Positions 16,399 through 24,934 of a DNA stretch of 64,000 nt are shown piece by piece. Under the pieces are notes generated by a model, which saw only the letters and a program-made list of their open reading frames with translations, made no database searches and was not told the DNA's origin. This DNA is from Actinomyces slackii (GTDB lineage Bacteria > Actinomycetota > Actinomycetes > Actinomycetales > Actinomycetaceae): contig NZ_LR134363.1 of the NCBI RefSeq assembly GCF_900637295.1, positions 62,001 to 126,000 of the forward strand. The letters run 5' to 3'. How positions within the stretch are numbered: the first letter of the stretch is position 1; every line of letters begins with the position of its first letter. Made by a program: the position numbers and the translations under genes.

Positions 16399-17811
16399 AT
16401 GTCCACACTTGCCATTGCGGCCACCGCGATCGTCATCATCGTCGTGCTGGCGTTCATCTACCTGCTCACACGCGTGGTCGTCGTGCCCTCAAACCTGACC
16501 GGCCTCATCTCGGGATCCCACCGCGGGGATGTCAAGATCATCCACCCCGGCGGGCGCGACTTCGTCCTGCCGATCATCCAGTCCATCCAGTACCTGCCCT
16601 TCACCCAGACCACCATCGGCTTCAAGGTCACGGCCGAGGACGAGAACAAGATCAACGTCAACGTCTCGGCCGTGGCCGCCGTCAAGGTGGGAGACACCGA
16701 CGAGCAGGTGCGCGCCGCCGCCAAGCGCTTCCTGGGCAAGGCCAACACCGACCAGGCCATCGCCGACTCAGCGCGCGAGGCCCTCATCGGATCCCTGCGC
16801 TCGATCATCGGGCGCATGACCATCAACGACCTCATCTCCGACCGCGACGCGCTGCAGAAGAATGTCTTCGATGACGCCAAGAGCGTGCTGACCAACATGG
16901 GCCTGGAGATCGACATGCTCCAGGTCTCCGAGATCACCGACGATGGCGGCTACATCGAGTCCCTGGGCGTCCCCGAGCTCCAGCGCGTGGAGAAGGACGC
17001 CCGCATCGCACGGGCCAACGCCGAGCGCGATGCGCGCGACGCCGAGGTCTCCTCCCGCCAGCTCATCGCCGAGCGCGAGCGCGACCTGTCCCTGCGCCAG
17101 GCGCAGCTGACCGCGGAGACCGACAAGGCCCAGGCCGAGGCGGAGTCCGCCGGCCCGCTGGCCCGTGCCGCCAAGGAGCGCGAGATCGCGATCATCGGGC
17201 AGGAGGCCGCGGAGGCCAAGGCGGCCCTGACCGAGCGCGAGCTGGACTCCTCGGTGCGCAAGCCGGCCGATGCGGCCCGCTACCAGCGCGAGCAGGAGGC
17301 TCAGGCCACCAAGACCGAGGCGCTGCTGCGCGCCGAGGCCGAGGCCGAGCGCACCCGCCTGGACGCTGAGGCCCAGGCCCTGGCCACGGTGGCCCGCGCT
17401 GAGGCCGAGGCCAAGGCGACAGCCGCGCGGGCCCGCGCCGAGGCCGACGCCATCGCCGCACGCGGCCAGGCCGAGGCCGAGACCATCCGGGCCGCGGGTG
17501 AGGCCGAGGCCAAGGCCATGAGCGACAAGGCCGACGCGCTGGCCAAGTACGGCGAGGCGGCCACCCGCCAGATGCTCCTGGACAAGGCCCCCGAGATCGC
17601 CCGGGCGCTGTCCGAGCCGCTGGCCTCGGTGCGCGACATGTCGATCATCTCCACCGAGGGGGCCTCGGCCCTCCCCAAGGCCGTCGCCGGCAACGTCGAT
17701 CAGCTGGACGCGGTTCTGCGCAGCCTGGTTGGCGCGGGCCTGACCGACATGGTGGGCGCCGTGCTCCCCGCTGCGGGGGATGACCAGGACGGCCAGGAGG
17801 CCGAGGCCTGA
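16399..17811 (+). CDS. floT: flotillin family protein (SPFH domain)
   Basis: A flotillin/YuaG-type scaffold of 470 residues. An N-terminal membrane segment (about 4-25) is followed by the SPFH domain (about 28-200, with GGRDFVLPIIQSIQYLP). A long Ala/Glu-rich coiled coil (about 205-375) has the repeated AEAE pattern typical of flotillins. The C-terminus is DMSIIST followed by an acidic tail. AAAGGA lies upstream of the ATG. Flotillins organise membrane microdomains; the NfeD partner upstream supports this assignment. Confidence 0.92.
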   Translation: MSTLAIAATAIVIIVVLAFIYLLTRVVVVPSNLTGLISGSHRGDVKIIHPGGRDFVLPIIQSIQYLPFTQTTIGFKVTAEDENKINVNVSAVAAVKVGDTDEQVRAAAKRFLGKANTDQAIADSAREALIGSLRSIIGRMTINDLISDRDALQKNVFDDAKSVLTNMGLEIDMLQVSEITDDGGYIESLGVPELQRVEKDARIARANAERDARDAEVSSRQLIAERERDLSLRQAQLTAETDKAQAEAESAGPLARAAKEREIAIIGQEAAEAKAALTERELDSSVRKPADAARYQREQEAQATKTEALLRAEAEAERTRLDAEAQALATVARAEAEAKATAARARAEADAIAARGQAEAETIRAAGEAEAKAMSDKADALAKYGEAATRQMLLDKAPEIARALSEPLASVRDMSIISTEGASALPKAVAGNVDQLDAVLRSLVGAGLTDMVGAVLPAAGDDQDGQEAEA

Positions 17812-17844
17812 GACGAGGCCTGAGACCAGGGATTTCCTGCTGCG

Positions 17845-17878
17845 GACGGCGGCGCCCCGGGATGGGGGCGCCGCCGTC
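17845..17878 (+). terminator. strong stem-loop after the flotillin gene
   Basis: A perfect 14-bp GC-rich stem (17845-17858 with 17865-17878) and a 6-nt loop, 34 bp after the stop. No T-run. The rest of the 313-bp gap to the next gene (17879-18124) shows no gene. Confidence 0.7.
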
Positions 17879-18124
17879 GTGCATGGGCCGCCCGGCTCTG
17901 CGCGCAGGCCAGCACGAGGCTCGCCGCCCTCGCCCCACCCCGACGACGAGGCCTGCGCTGCCGGCTGAAGCGAGCCGGGGCCGCTGGTGGGCGCCGGAGC
18001 ACCGGAGCGCTGGGCCCAGTGAGATGATGGGCCCCGCCCTGGCGGATCGGTGCCGGGGCGAGCCGGGGACCGGATGCGCAGGCCCGGCCCTCCGAACGCA
18101 GCATGGACGGTATGGACGGTGACG

Positions 18125-18925
18125 ATGAGTGAAGCGCCTGACCGGCCCGTGTCGCCGCACCGGGCAGCCTCTGCCGTGGATCTGGAGTCGGTCCTGGCCC
18201 GCATCTCGGCGCTCCAGGCGCCGACGGCCGGTGGGGGACTCGGGCCCGAGGATCTGGAGTCGCGGCGTCAGGGGCTTCGGGATGCGATCGAGGAGTGCCG
18301 CATCCTTGGCCGGCGCGAGGGCGGCCTGGCTGAGCTGACCGGCGACGAGGCGATCTCAGCCCTGGCGGAGGTGTTCCGTCTGGCCTCCTGGCTCGGCGCT
18401 CCCGAGCTGGCGCTCGGTCTTGCAGAGACGGTCGGGGCACTGGCCCAGGAGCTGGGCCCGGCGCATCACCACACCCTGACGATCCGCTTCCATCTGGCCG
18501 GCGCCCTGCGCTCCTGCGGCCAGGCGCAGGCGGCGGTGGAGGTGCTTGAGCAGGTGGTGGAGGGCACGGAGCAGCTGCTGGGCGATGATCACCCGCAGAC
18601 GCTGACCGCCCGCCACGGCCTGGCCAGCGCCTGCACCGCGGCCGGGCACCCCGAGCGGGCGGTGGAGCTCTATGGGCGGATGGTCGACGACGCCGCTCGC
18701 CTGCTGGGCCCTCGGCACCCCGATGCGCTCTCGGCCCGCAACAACCTGGCCCGGGCCCGCCAGGAGGCCGGGGACCTGGCCGGGGCGCTCGCCCTGCAGG
18801 AGGCCCTGCTCCGCGACGCCCAGGGCACGCTTGGCCAGGCCCACCCCTATCTGCTGGCCTTCGACCGCAACCTGGCCCAGATGCGGGCGGCGATGGAGGC
18901 CGACGGCGCATCCCCCGGCGTGTAG
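18125..18925 (+). CDS. tetratricopeptide repeat protein
   Basis: A 266-residue soluble protein made mostly of TPR units from about residue 65 onward. The best are of the kinesin-light-chain type: HHHTLTIRFHLAGALRSCGQ, HPQTLTARHGLASACTAAGH and HPDALSARNNLARARQEAGD. Such repeats usually mediate protein-protein contacts. No enzymatic or DNA-binding domain is present. The ATG at 18125 is the best-placed start; the frame is open 75 bp further upstream. It is convergent with ddh. No specific partner is indicated by the neighbours. Confidence 0.8.
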   Translation: MSEAPDRPVSPHRAASAVDLESVLARISALQAPTAGGGLGPEDLESRRQGLRDAIEECRILGRREGGLAELTGDEAISALAEVFRLASWLGAPELALGLAETVGALAQELGPAHHHTLTIRFHLAGALRSCGQAQAAVEVLEQVVEGTEQLLGDDHPQTLTARHGLASACTAAGHPERAVELYGRMVDDAARLLGPRHPDALSARNNLARARQEAGDLAGALALQEALLRDAQGTLGQAHPYLLAFDRNLAQMRAAMEADGASPGV

Positions 18926-18970
18926 CCGCCTGTGCAACCACCGGGGCGGTCGGCCAGCGGGGAGAACGCG

Positions 18971-19012
18971 CTCGCCCCCTCCGGCGGCCTGGCGGCGGCC
19001 GGAGGGGGCGAG
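18971..19012. terminator. bidirectional stem-loop between convergent genes
   Basis: A perfect 14-bp stem (18971-18984 with 18999-19012) sits between the TPR gene stop and the ddh stop, well placed to end both transcripts. Confidence 0.7.
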
Positions 19013-19028
19013 GCCCGACTGGCACTCC

Positions 19029-20000
19029 TTACAGGTAGGAGGCGCGCAGCTCCTCGGGGGAGATGGCGGACAGGTCGGCCAGGGTGACGTCGAAGACGGT
19101 GCGCGCCCCGGTCTGGCCGCGCGCGGCCATCCTGACCGCGGCCCGCCCCATGGCCACGAGGACGGAGCCGGTGAACTCCGGGTTGGAGCCGAGCTCGAGC
19201 TCGAAGCCGATCCGCTCAGCCACGCCCGGGGAGGTCTCGCCACGGCGGATGACGGTGCCGCCGTGCGGGATGCCGCTGTGCTTGGCGGCCAGCTCCTCGG
19301 CGGTGATGAAGGTGACGGAGGTGTCGTAGTCGGAGAAGTAGTTCGGCATCTCCACGATCTCCTTCTCGATGCGGGCCAGGTCGGCCCCGTCGGCGGCCAC
19401 GACGTAGCAGTCGCGCCGGTGCATCGAGCGGGTGGTCAGCTCGACGTCGTCGCCGGCCTTGACGGCGTCGACGGTCTCCTGGATCGGGAGGGTGTACTGG
19501 CGGGCGTCGAGCACGCCGTCGATCCGGCGCAGGGCGTCGGAGTGACCCTGGGAGACGCCGGGGCCCCAGAAGGTGGTGGTGGTGCCCTCGGGCAGGACGG
19601 CCTCGCCCAGGACCCGGAGCATGGAGAACAGTCCGGGGTCCCAGCCGGTGGAGATCACGGCGAGGTGGCCGGCGGCCTTGGCCGCGGCGTCGACGGATGC
19701 GTAGTAGGCGGGGATCTCTGCGTGGGTGTCGTAGGAGTCGACGGTGGTGAAGTGGGCGGCGGCGGCCGGGCCCTGCTCGGCCAGGTCGGTGGCTGATCCG
19801 CCGCAGTTGAGGCAGACGTCGACCTTCTCCGCCCAGGCGGGCATGTCGTCGATGTGGGCGACGGGGGCGCCCTGGGTGGTGATGGAGCCGGGGTCGCGCC
19901 TGGTGAAGACGACGACGAGCTCCATGTCATCGTTCTTGGTGATGGCCTGCTCAACGCCCCGTCCGAGGTTTCCGTAGCCGTTAATGGCAACCCTGATCAT
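19029..20000 (-). CDS. ddh: meso-diaminopimelate D-dehydrogenase
   Basis: Makes meso-DAP from tetrahydrodipicolinate in one reductive amination, the short branch of lysine biosynthesis. At 323 residues it is the usual length. The N-terminal NADPH Rossmann motif is VAINGYGNLGRGVEQAI. Family blocks are CLNCGGSATDL, STGWDPGLFSMLR and the substrate-binding TFWGPGVSQGHSDA. The start is fixed by a perfect AGGAGG just upstream. Many Actinomyces use lysine rather than DAP in peptidoglycan, so here it may serve lysine synthesis (inference). It is divergent from the AAA ATPase. Confidence 0.95.
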   Translation of the reverse strand: MIRVAINGYGNLGRGVEQAITKNDDMELVVVFTRRDPGSITTQGAPVAHIDDMPAWAEKVDVCLNCGGSATDLAEQGPAAAAHFTTVDSYDTHAEIPAYYASVDAAAKAAGHLAVISTGWDPGLFSMLRVLGEAVLPEGTTTTFWGPGVSQGHSDALRRIDGVLDARQYTLPIQETVDAVKAGDDVELTTRSMHRRDCYVVAADGADLARIEKEIVEMPNYFSDYDTSVTFITAEELAAKHSGIPHGGTVIRRGETSPGVAERIGFELELGSNPEFTGSVLVAMGRAAVRMAARGQTGARTVFDVTLADLSAISPEELRASYL

Positions 20001-20091
20001 ATGTCCTCCTGCGGTAGGTGGTTGCGCGTCCAGTCTTCCACCGGCGCAGAAGGACCGCTGAACCTGTCTCACGCGCTGGTCGCAGGTGATT

Positions 20092-20106
20092 TTGATAAGT
20101 TTATCG
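20092..20106. promoter_or_regulatory. palindromic operator-like site 1 (TTGATAAGTTTATCG)
   Basis: Near-perfect palindrome centred on GATAAGTTTATC, 31 bp before the ATPase start and 28 bp from an almost identical second site. Confidence 0.6.
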
Positions 20107-20119
20107 TCGTCGGGAGGCC

Positions 20120-20134
20120 TTGATAAGCTTATCG
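20120..20134. promoter_or_regulatory. palindromic operator-like site 2 (TTGATAAGCTTATCG)
   Basis: Contains the perfect 12-bp palindrome GATAAGCTTATC and ends two bases before the ATG of the ATPase gene, so a bound protein would block its translation or transcription start. Confidence 0.6.
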
Positions 20135-20136
20135 CC

Positions 20137-21363
20137 ATGCGGACGCCTGTGGACTCCCCCTTCAGCCCGGGATCGGACACGGTCCCCCACGTGTGGGCGG
20201 GGCGCGCGCCGCAGCTCAGCGACTGGCGAGATGTGCTCCGGCCGCGCCGCGTCGCCGGGATCCCCGAGCGGGCCCGCACCATCCTCGGGGAGGCGGGCAC
20301 CGGCAAGTCCTCCCTCGTGCGGCGCATCGCCAGCCAGGCCTCGGCCGCCGGCGACTGGGTGACGCCCCAGCTGCGCATCCCCTCGGGGACGGATCCGATC
20401 AAGCGGGTGGCCTCGGCGCTGCTGGAGCTGGCGGACACCGCGGGCCTGGCCACCGCCAGGGAGAGGCGCATCGCCGACCTCCTGGGCCGGGTCAGCGAGG
20501 TGGCCGCCTCGGGCGTCTCCCTCTCGCTGCACGCGGCCCAGGGGCCCGAGCCCTACACCGCCCTGACCGATCTGCTCGTGGAGATCGGCCGGGCGGCGAT
20601 CGAGCACGGCGAGGTCATGGTGATCCTCCATATCGACGAGGTGCAGAACATCGGGGATCGCGGTGCCCTCTCCCAGCTGCTGATCGCCCTGGGGGACGCG
20701 CTCACGCATGAGCTGACTGTGGAGGCCCCCGGTGGCATGGCCTTTGAGCGGGCCCTGCCGATCGCCGTCTACCTCACGGGCCTTCCGGAGTTCGCCGAGA
20801 TGGCCGGCGCCCGGGCGGGGGCGACCTTCGCGCGCCGGTTCCAGACCTCGGTCCTGGAGCCCATCGACGACGACGCGCTGATGACGGCGCTCCAGCCCTT
20901 CGTCGCCGAGGGGTGGGAGGTGGCCGAGGGCGGCGAGATCCGGCGCGTGTTCATGGAGCCCGCGGCGCAGCGCGCGATCGTCGACGCCGCCTGCGGTGAG
21001 CCCTTCCTCTTCCAGCTGGCCGGCGAGCGCGCCTGGTACGCCGGCCAGGGCAGCCTCATCACGGCCGAGGACGTCGCCCGGGGGTGGAGAGATGCCGCGC
21101 CGGAGGCCGAGGCCCATGTCCTGCGCGTCCTCGACCGGCTCCCACCGCGGGAGCGTCAGTTCGTGGAGACCATGGCCGAGCTCGCTCCCCAGGAGCGGAC
21201 ACTGACGACCATCGCCCAGAAGATGGGGTATGCGCGCTCCACCGAGGCCGGGCCGACGTCGCGCCGCCTGGATGTCTCGCGGGGAATCATTCAGCGCGGC
21301 AGGCCCTACCGCTTCCGGCATCGGGCCATCGAGGCCTACCTCACCACCGACTGGCCGGGCTGA
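20137..21363 (+). CDS. AAA ATPase with C-terminal winged helix
   Basis: A 408-residue STAND/ORC-like ATP-binding protein of unknown role. Walker A is GEAGTGKSS (51-59) and Walker B is VILHIDEVQN (162-171). A later sensor region contains LTGLPEFAEMAGA. The C-terminal 60 residues look like a winged helix (LTTIAQKMGYARSTEAGPTS). No transmembrane segment. The ATG follows directly on a pair of TTGATAAG palindromes, which suggests autoregulation by its own winged helix (inference). No Shine-Dalgarno is visible. A 99-nt palindromic element and an IS lie directly downstream. Confidence 0.85.
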   Translation: MRTPVDSPFSPGSDTVPHVWAGRAPQLSDWRDVLRPRRVAGIPERARTILGEAGTGKSSLVRRIASQASAAGDWVTPQLRIPSGTDPIKRVASALLELADTAGLATARERRIADLLGRVSEVAASGVSLSLHAAQGPEPYTALTDLLVEIGRAAIEHGEVMVILHIDEVQNIGDRGALSQLLIALGDALTHELTVEAPGGMAFERALPIAVYLTGLPEFAEMAGARAGATFARRFQTSVLEPIDDDALMTALQPFVAEGWEVAEGGEIRRVFMEPAAQRAIVDAACGEPFLFQLAGERAWYAGQGSLITAEDVARGWRDAAPEAEAHVLRVLDRLPPRERQFVETMAELAPQERTLTTIAQKMGYARSTEAGPTSRRLDVSRGIIQRGRPYRFRHRAIEAYLTTDWPG

Positions 21364-21372
21364 GGGGTCGCA

Positions 21373-21471
21373 GACGTGCGTTTGCGTCGATGACGAGGGT
21401 TTGCCTCATTCACCCCCGCGCAAAGGTCAGTGCGATGACGCGAACCCTCGTCGCCTACGCCGACCGGCGTC
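21373..21471. repeat. 99-nt palindromic element, copy 1
   Basis: Aligns without gaps to 45786-45884. Each arm holds two copies of a motif near GACGAGGGTTTGCGTC, inverted between arms. It begins 10 bp after the AAA ATPase stop and could also end that transcript. Confidence 0.75.
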
Positions 21472-21487
21472 GCCGGAGCGAACCATC

Positions 21488-22361
21488 GAAGGTTATTCAG
21501 GGGTTGGTGTAGGTGTATAGGGCGAGTGTGGCGGTGATGGTTTCTTTGAAGGTGTGCAGTGGGCGTCGGTAGTCGTGCGCCAGGATCTTCCAGGCTTTGA
21601 TGTGTGCGATGGTTCTCTCGACGACGTATCGGATCTTGTTGAGGGCTTTGTTCGCCTGTCTCTGGCCCTCGGTGAGGTCCCCGTGGGGTGGTTTGCGGTA
21701 CGGGGTGGTGACTCCGGTTCCGATGTAGCCCTTGTCGCCGATGCAGTCGCTGGGGGTGATGCGCTCAAGCAGCCCGCTGGTGGTGATGGCCCGGGAGTCG
21801 TGGATGCTTCCGTCCTGCGGGTCTGAGGCCCACACCAGTTGCCCGGTGGGGCTGACCAGGACCTGCAGGTTCATGCCGGTGCGCTTGTGCTTGCCCGAGA
21901 ACAGGTCGGGCCGGTCCTTCCAGCTCCAGCACGGCAGGAGGGTGCCGTCGACGATGTAGGCGCCCCGGCGGGGGATCTGCTCGACGGTGGCCAGCGCTGG
22001 GCCCAGCATCCTGGCGATGATCCGGGTGAGCACCGCGATCGTTCGTGAGATCGTGGGCTGGGACACGCCCAGGACCTCGGCGATCCCCGCTTGGGATGTA
22101 TTGGTGCGCAGATACATCAGCGTCGCTCGCACGGCTTGCAGGGGGCTGAGGATCCTTGGTGCCAGGGCGATCTCATCATCACTGACGATCAGTTCCACCA
22201 GTTTGCTCATCTGGGCCCTGCTCAGGCCTGTGATACCCTTGACCATGACGGCTCGTTCCTGAGAAGGTTTTTGTTGCAACTTGATTCTCTCAGGTCAACG
22301 AGCCGTCACCTAGTCAACGCGCCGAACTCCTCATACCACACACACCCCCAGAATAACCTTC
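21488..22361 (-). mobile_element. IS5-family insertion sequence
   Basis: An 874-bp element. Its ends are inverted repeats GAAGGTTATTC(A/T)GGGG at 21488 and 22361. It is flanked by ATC on both sides (21485-21487 and 22362-22364), consistent with a 3-bp target duplication. It holds one intact transposase gene on the minus strand. Confidence 0.85.
21497..22246 (-). CDS. IS5-family transposase
   Basis: A 249-residue transposase. An N-terminal helix-turn-helix of the HTH_Tnp_4 type (SQAGIAEVLGVSQPTISRTI) precedes a DDE_Tnp_4 catalytic domain. Candidate catalytic residues are in AYIVDGTLL, SIHDSRAI and YVVERTIAH. The ATG at 22246 is chosen over a TTG at 22279 because it has AGGAACGAG at normal distance. 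The gene is complete and shows no frameshift. Confidence 0.9.
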   Translation of the reverse strand: MVKGITGLSRAQMSKLVELIVSDDEIALAPRILSPLQAVRATLMYLRTNTSQAGIAEVLGVSQPTISRTIAVLTRIIARMLGPALATVEQIPRRGAYIVDGTLLPCWSWKDRPDLFSGKHKRTGMNLQVLVSPTGQLVWASDPQDGSIHDSRAITTSGLLERITPSDCIGDKGYIGTGVTTPYRKPPHGDLTEGQRQANKALNKIRYVVERTIAHIKAWKILAHDYRRPLHTFKETITATLALYTYTNP

Positions 22362-22364
22362 ATC

Positions 22365-22620
22365 GCCCCGTCCCACTCACCGACCACCCTTATTTATCAT
22401 CCGTTCCACCATGCGAATCGAGTGCAATAGCGTTGCGGAAAAGTCATCTGTTCGTCTCCGTTTCGAGATCACAGACGGGACTTTGGGGTGATTCTCCTGA
22501 GATTGTCGCCACTAGAATACTGAGAAATCCACCGTTCAGCACCCCATTTCAGCATCCCCGCGAAATCATTCATGATGATGGTGTGCGATTCACGGCGGAT
22601 CCCTTATCCCACGAGAAGGA
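22365..22620 (+). promoter_or_regulatory. ancestral upstream region of the cell-wall-repeat gene, now cut off by an IS
   Basis: No gene. AT-richer than its surroundings and ending in AGAAGGA (22614-22620). Removing the IS630 element and one copy of the duplicated GA joins this Shine-Dalgarno to ATTCCC and the ATG now at 24935. It therefore most likely held the original promoter and ribosome binding site of that gene. TAGAAT at 22513-22518 is a possible -10 element. Confidence 0.55.
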
Positions 22621-22698
22621 TGGCCGAAATTAAACAAAACCGTATTCCGGGGCTTTCTGGGCTGGATATGACGGCACCTTTCGTTGTAGAATTTCTTC

Positions 22699-23393
22699 AT
22701 GCACGTGGTTGTGACAGACGAGGAGCAGCAGGTCCTTATCAGGTGGAAGAAGCGAGGTGACTCCCTCATTCTCATCCGGTTGAAAGCTGAGGCTATTCTC
22801 TACGCCTCGCACGGCGTTGACCTGGATTTCATTGCGGAGATGGTGGGGCGCACGGTGAGGACTGTTAAGGAGTGGTTGGCGTCTTGGCGTGTCAGCCGTC
22901 TGCATTCGGTGGTCACCGGTCATAAGGGAAATCAGAATGCGGCCAAGCTCACCCGCGAGCAGAAGGAGCAGCTCAAAGAGGTTCTGAGCCGGCCACCGTC
23001 ACAGTCCGGCATCAAGGCGGACTTCTGGGATGTTCCCGCCCTGGCTGACGTGGTGAGGACCAGATTCGACGTGGAGTACGAGTCGGACTCCTCCTACCGG
23101 CTGCTCATGCACTTTGCGGGCATGAGCTTCAAGCTGCCCGACCCCTTTGACAAGCGCCGCGACGAGGAGGCCATCACCAAGCGGATGGCCCAGATCCAAG
23201 ACGAGGTCGCAGACCTCCTGAGCGACGGGTGGGAGGTGTACGCGGCCGATGAGGTGCGCGTGGAGCACGAGGCTGAGACCCGCCGCATGTGGTTGCCCCA
23301 GGGTAAACGAACGAAGATCTACGTGGACCGCACCCGCAACGCCTGCTCCTTCTTCGGCGCACTGTCCCTGAGATCCAAGAAGGTCAAGGTCTA
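22699..23393 (+). pseudogene. IS630 transposase, 5' part (outer copy, disrupted)
   Basis: Encodes the first 231 residues of the transposase up to SKKVKVY, where the inner IS enters at a TA. In the present arrangement the frame runs five codons into the inner element and stops at 23406. The sequence matches the inner copy, so disruption is recent. The 3' part is at 24548-24917. Confidence 0.92.
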
Positions 23394-24545
23394 TGGCCGA
23401 AATTAAACAAAACCGTATTCCGGGGCTTTCTGGGCTGGATATGACGGCACCTTTCGTTGTAGAATTTCTTCATGCACGTGGTTGTGACAGACGAGGAGCA
23501 GCAGGTCCTTATCAGGTGGAAGAAGCGAGGTGACTCCCTCATTCTCATCCGGTTGAAAGCTGAGGCTATTCTCTACGCCTCGCACGGCGTTGACCTGGAT
23601 TTCATTGCGGAGATGGTGGGGCGCACGGTGAGGACTGTTAAGGAGTGGTTGGCGTCTTGGCGTGTCAGCCGTCTGCATTCGGTGGTCACCGGTCATAAGG
23701 GAAATCAGAATGCGGCCAAGCTCACCCGCGAGCAGAAGGAGCAGCTCAAAGAGGTTCTGAGCCGGCCACCGTCACAGTCCGGCATCAAGGCGGACTTCTG
23801 GGATGTTCCCGCCCTGGCTGACGTGGTGAGGACCAGATTCGACGTGGAGTACGAGTCGGACTCCTCCTACCGGCTGCTCATGCACTTTGCGGGCATGAGC
23901 TTCAAGCTGCCCGACCCCTTTGACAAGCGCCGCGACGAGGAGGCCATCACCAAGCGGATGGCCCAGATCCAAGACGAGGTCGCAGACCTCCTGAGCGACG
24001 GGTGGGAGGTGTACGCGGCCGATGAGGTGCGCGTGGAGCACGAGGCTGAGACCCGCCGCATGTGGTTGCCCCAGGGTAAACGAACGAAGATCTACGTGGA
24101 CCGCACCCGCAACGCCTGCTCCTTCTTCGGCGCACTGTCCCTGAGATCCAAGAAGGTCAAGGTCTACCCCATCGAGGGCAACCAGAACACCGAGAAGATC
24201 CTCTCCTGCCTGACTCGCCTGGTGCGCGAGACCGATAACGACAAGATCGCCGTGGTTCTCGACAATGCCGGGTTCCACCACGCCAAAGCGCTAAGAGAGC
24301 AGCTTCAGCCCGGAGGCCGGCTCGAGAGCCTCAAGCTCATCTACCTGCCGCCCTACGCACCCGACCACAATCCGGTCGAGCACGTCTGGAACACCGCCAA
24401 AGGCACAATCGCGAACATCCAGAGAGACACCCCCGAGGAGACCTACACCGCATTCATGGGCTACATCAACACCCGCACCTTCGACTACGACTTCGAACAC
24501 CTCCCAAACATCACGCCAGCACACGATCTTGTTTAATTCTGGCCA
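23394..24545 (+). mobile_element. IS630-family element, inner intact copy
   Basis: A complete 1152-bp element with 17-bp inverted ends (two mismatches), flanked by TA at 23392-23393 and 24546-24547, the standard IS630 target duplication. It sits inside the transposase gene of an almost identical copy. Confidence 0.95.
23472..24536 (+). CDS. IS630-family transposase (intact)
   Basis: A 354-residue transposase. An N-terminal helix-turn-helix (LDFIAEMVGRTVRTVKEWL) is followed by a DDE domain with candidate catalytic residues in EVYAADEVRVEHE, VVLDNAGFHHA and PDHNPVEHVWN. It is complete, and over the shared parts it differs from the outer copy by one visible residue (Lys versus Arg in ESLKLIYL). 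It is probably functional, given the clean nested insertion. Confidence 0.95.
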   Translation: MHVVVTDEEQQVLIRWKKRGDSLILIRLKAEAILYASHGVDLDFIAEMVGRTVRTVKEWLASWRVSRLHSVVTGHKGNQNAAKLTREQKEQLKEVLSRPPSQSGIKADFWDVPALADVVRTRFDVEYESDSSYRLLMHFAGMSFKLPDPFDKRRDEEAITKRMAQIQDEVADLLSDGWEVYAADEVRVEHEAETRRMWLPQGKRTKIYVDRTRNACSFFGALSLRSKKVKVYPIEGNQNTEKILSCLTRLVRETDNDKIAVVLDNAGFHHAKALREQLQPGGRLESLKLIYLPPYAPDHNPVEHVWNTAKGTIANIQRDTPEETYTAFMGYINTRTFDYDFEHLPNITPAHDLV

Positions 24546-24547
24546 TA

Positions 24548-24917
24548 CCCCATCGAGGGCAACCAGAACACCGAGAAGATCCTCTCCTGCCTGACTCGCC
24601 TGGTGCGCGAGACCGATAACGACAAGATCGCCGTGGTTCTCGACAATGCCGGGTTCCACCACGCCAAAGCGCTAAGAGAGCAGCTTCAGCCCGGAGGCCG
24701 GCTCGAGAGCCTCAGGCTCATCTACCTGCCGCCCTACGCACCCGACCACAATCCGGTCGAGCACGTCTGGAACACCGCCAAAGGCACAATCGCGAACATC
24801 CAGAGAGACACCCCCGAGGAGACCTACACCGCATTCATGGGCTACATCAACACCCGCACCTTCGACTACGACTTCGAACACCTCCCAAACATCACGCCAG
24901 CACACGATCTTGTTTAA
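24548..24917 (+). pseudogene. IS630 transposase, 3' part (outer copy, disrupted)
   Basis: Codes for the last 123 residues of the outer transposase from PIEGNQNTEK to the stop, including the Asp and Glu of the triad. It has no start of its own. Joined in frame to 22699-23393 it would restore a full 354-residue protein. Confidence 0.9.
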
Positions 24918-24934
24918 TTCTGGCCAGAATTCCC

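Larger units (their letters stand above)
22621..24926 (+). mobile_element. IS630-family element, outer copy, interrupted by an inner copy
   Basis: The outer element runs from 22621 to 24926 and is split by a second copy at 23394-24545 plus a duplicated TA. Without the inner copy it is 1152 bp, exactly the inner copy's length. Ends are TGGCCGAAATTAAACAA and the inverse of TGGCCAGAATTAAACAA. Flanking dinucleotides are GA on both sides rather than the TA usual for IS630. Confidence 0.92.
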
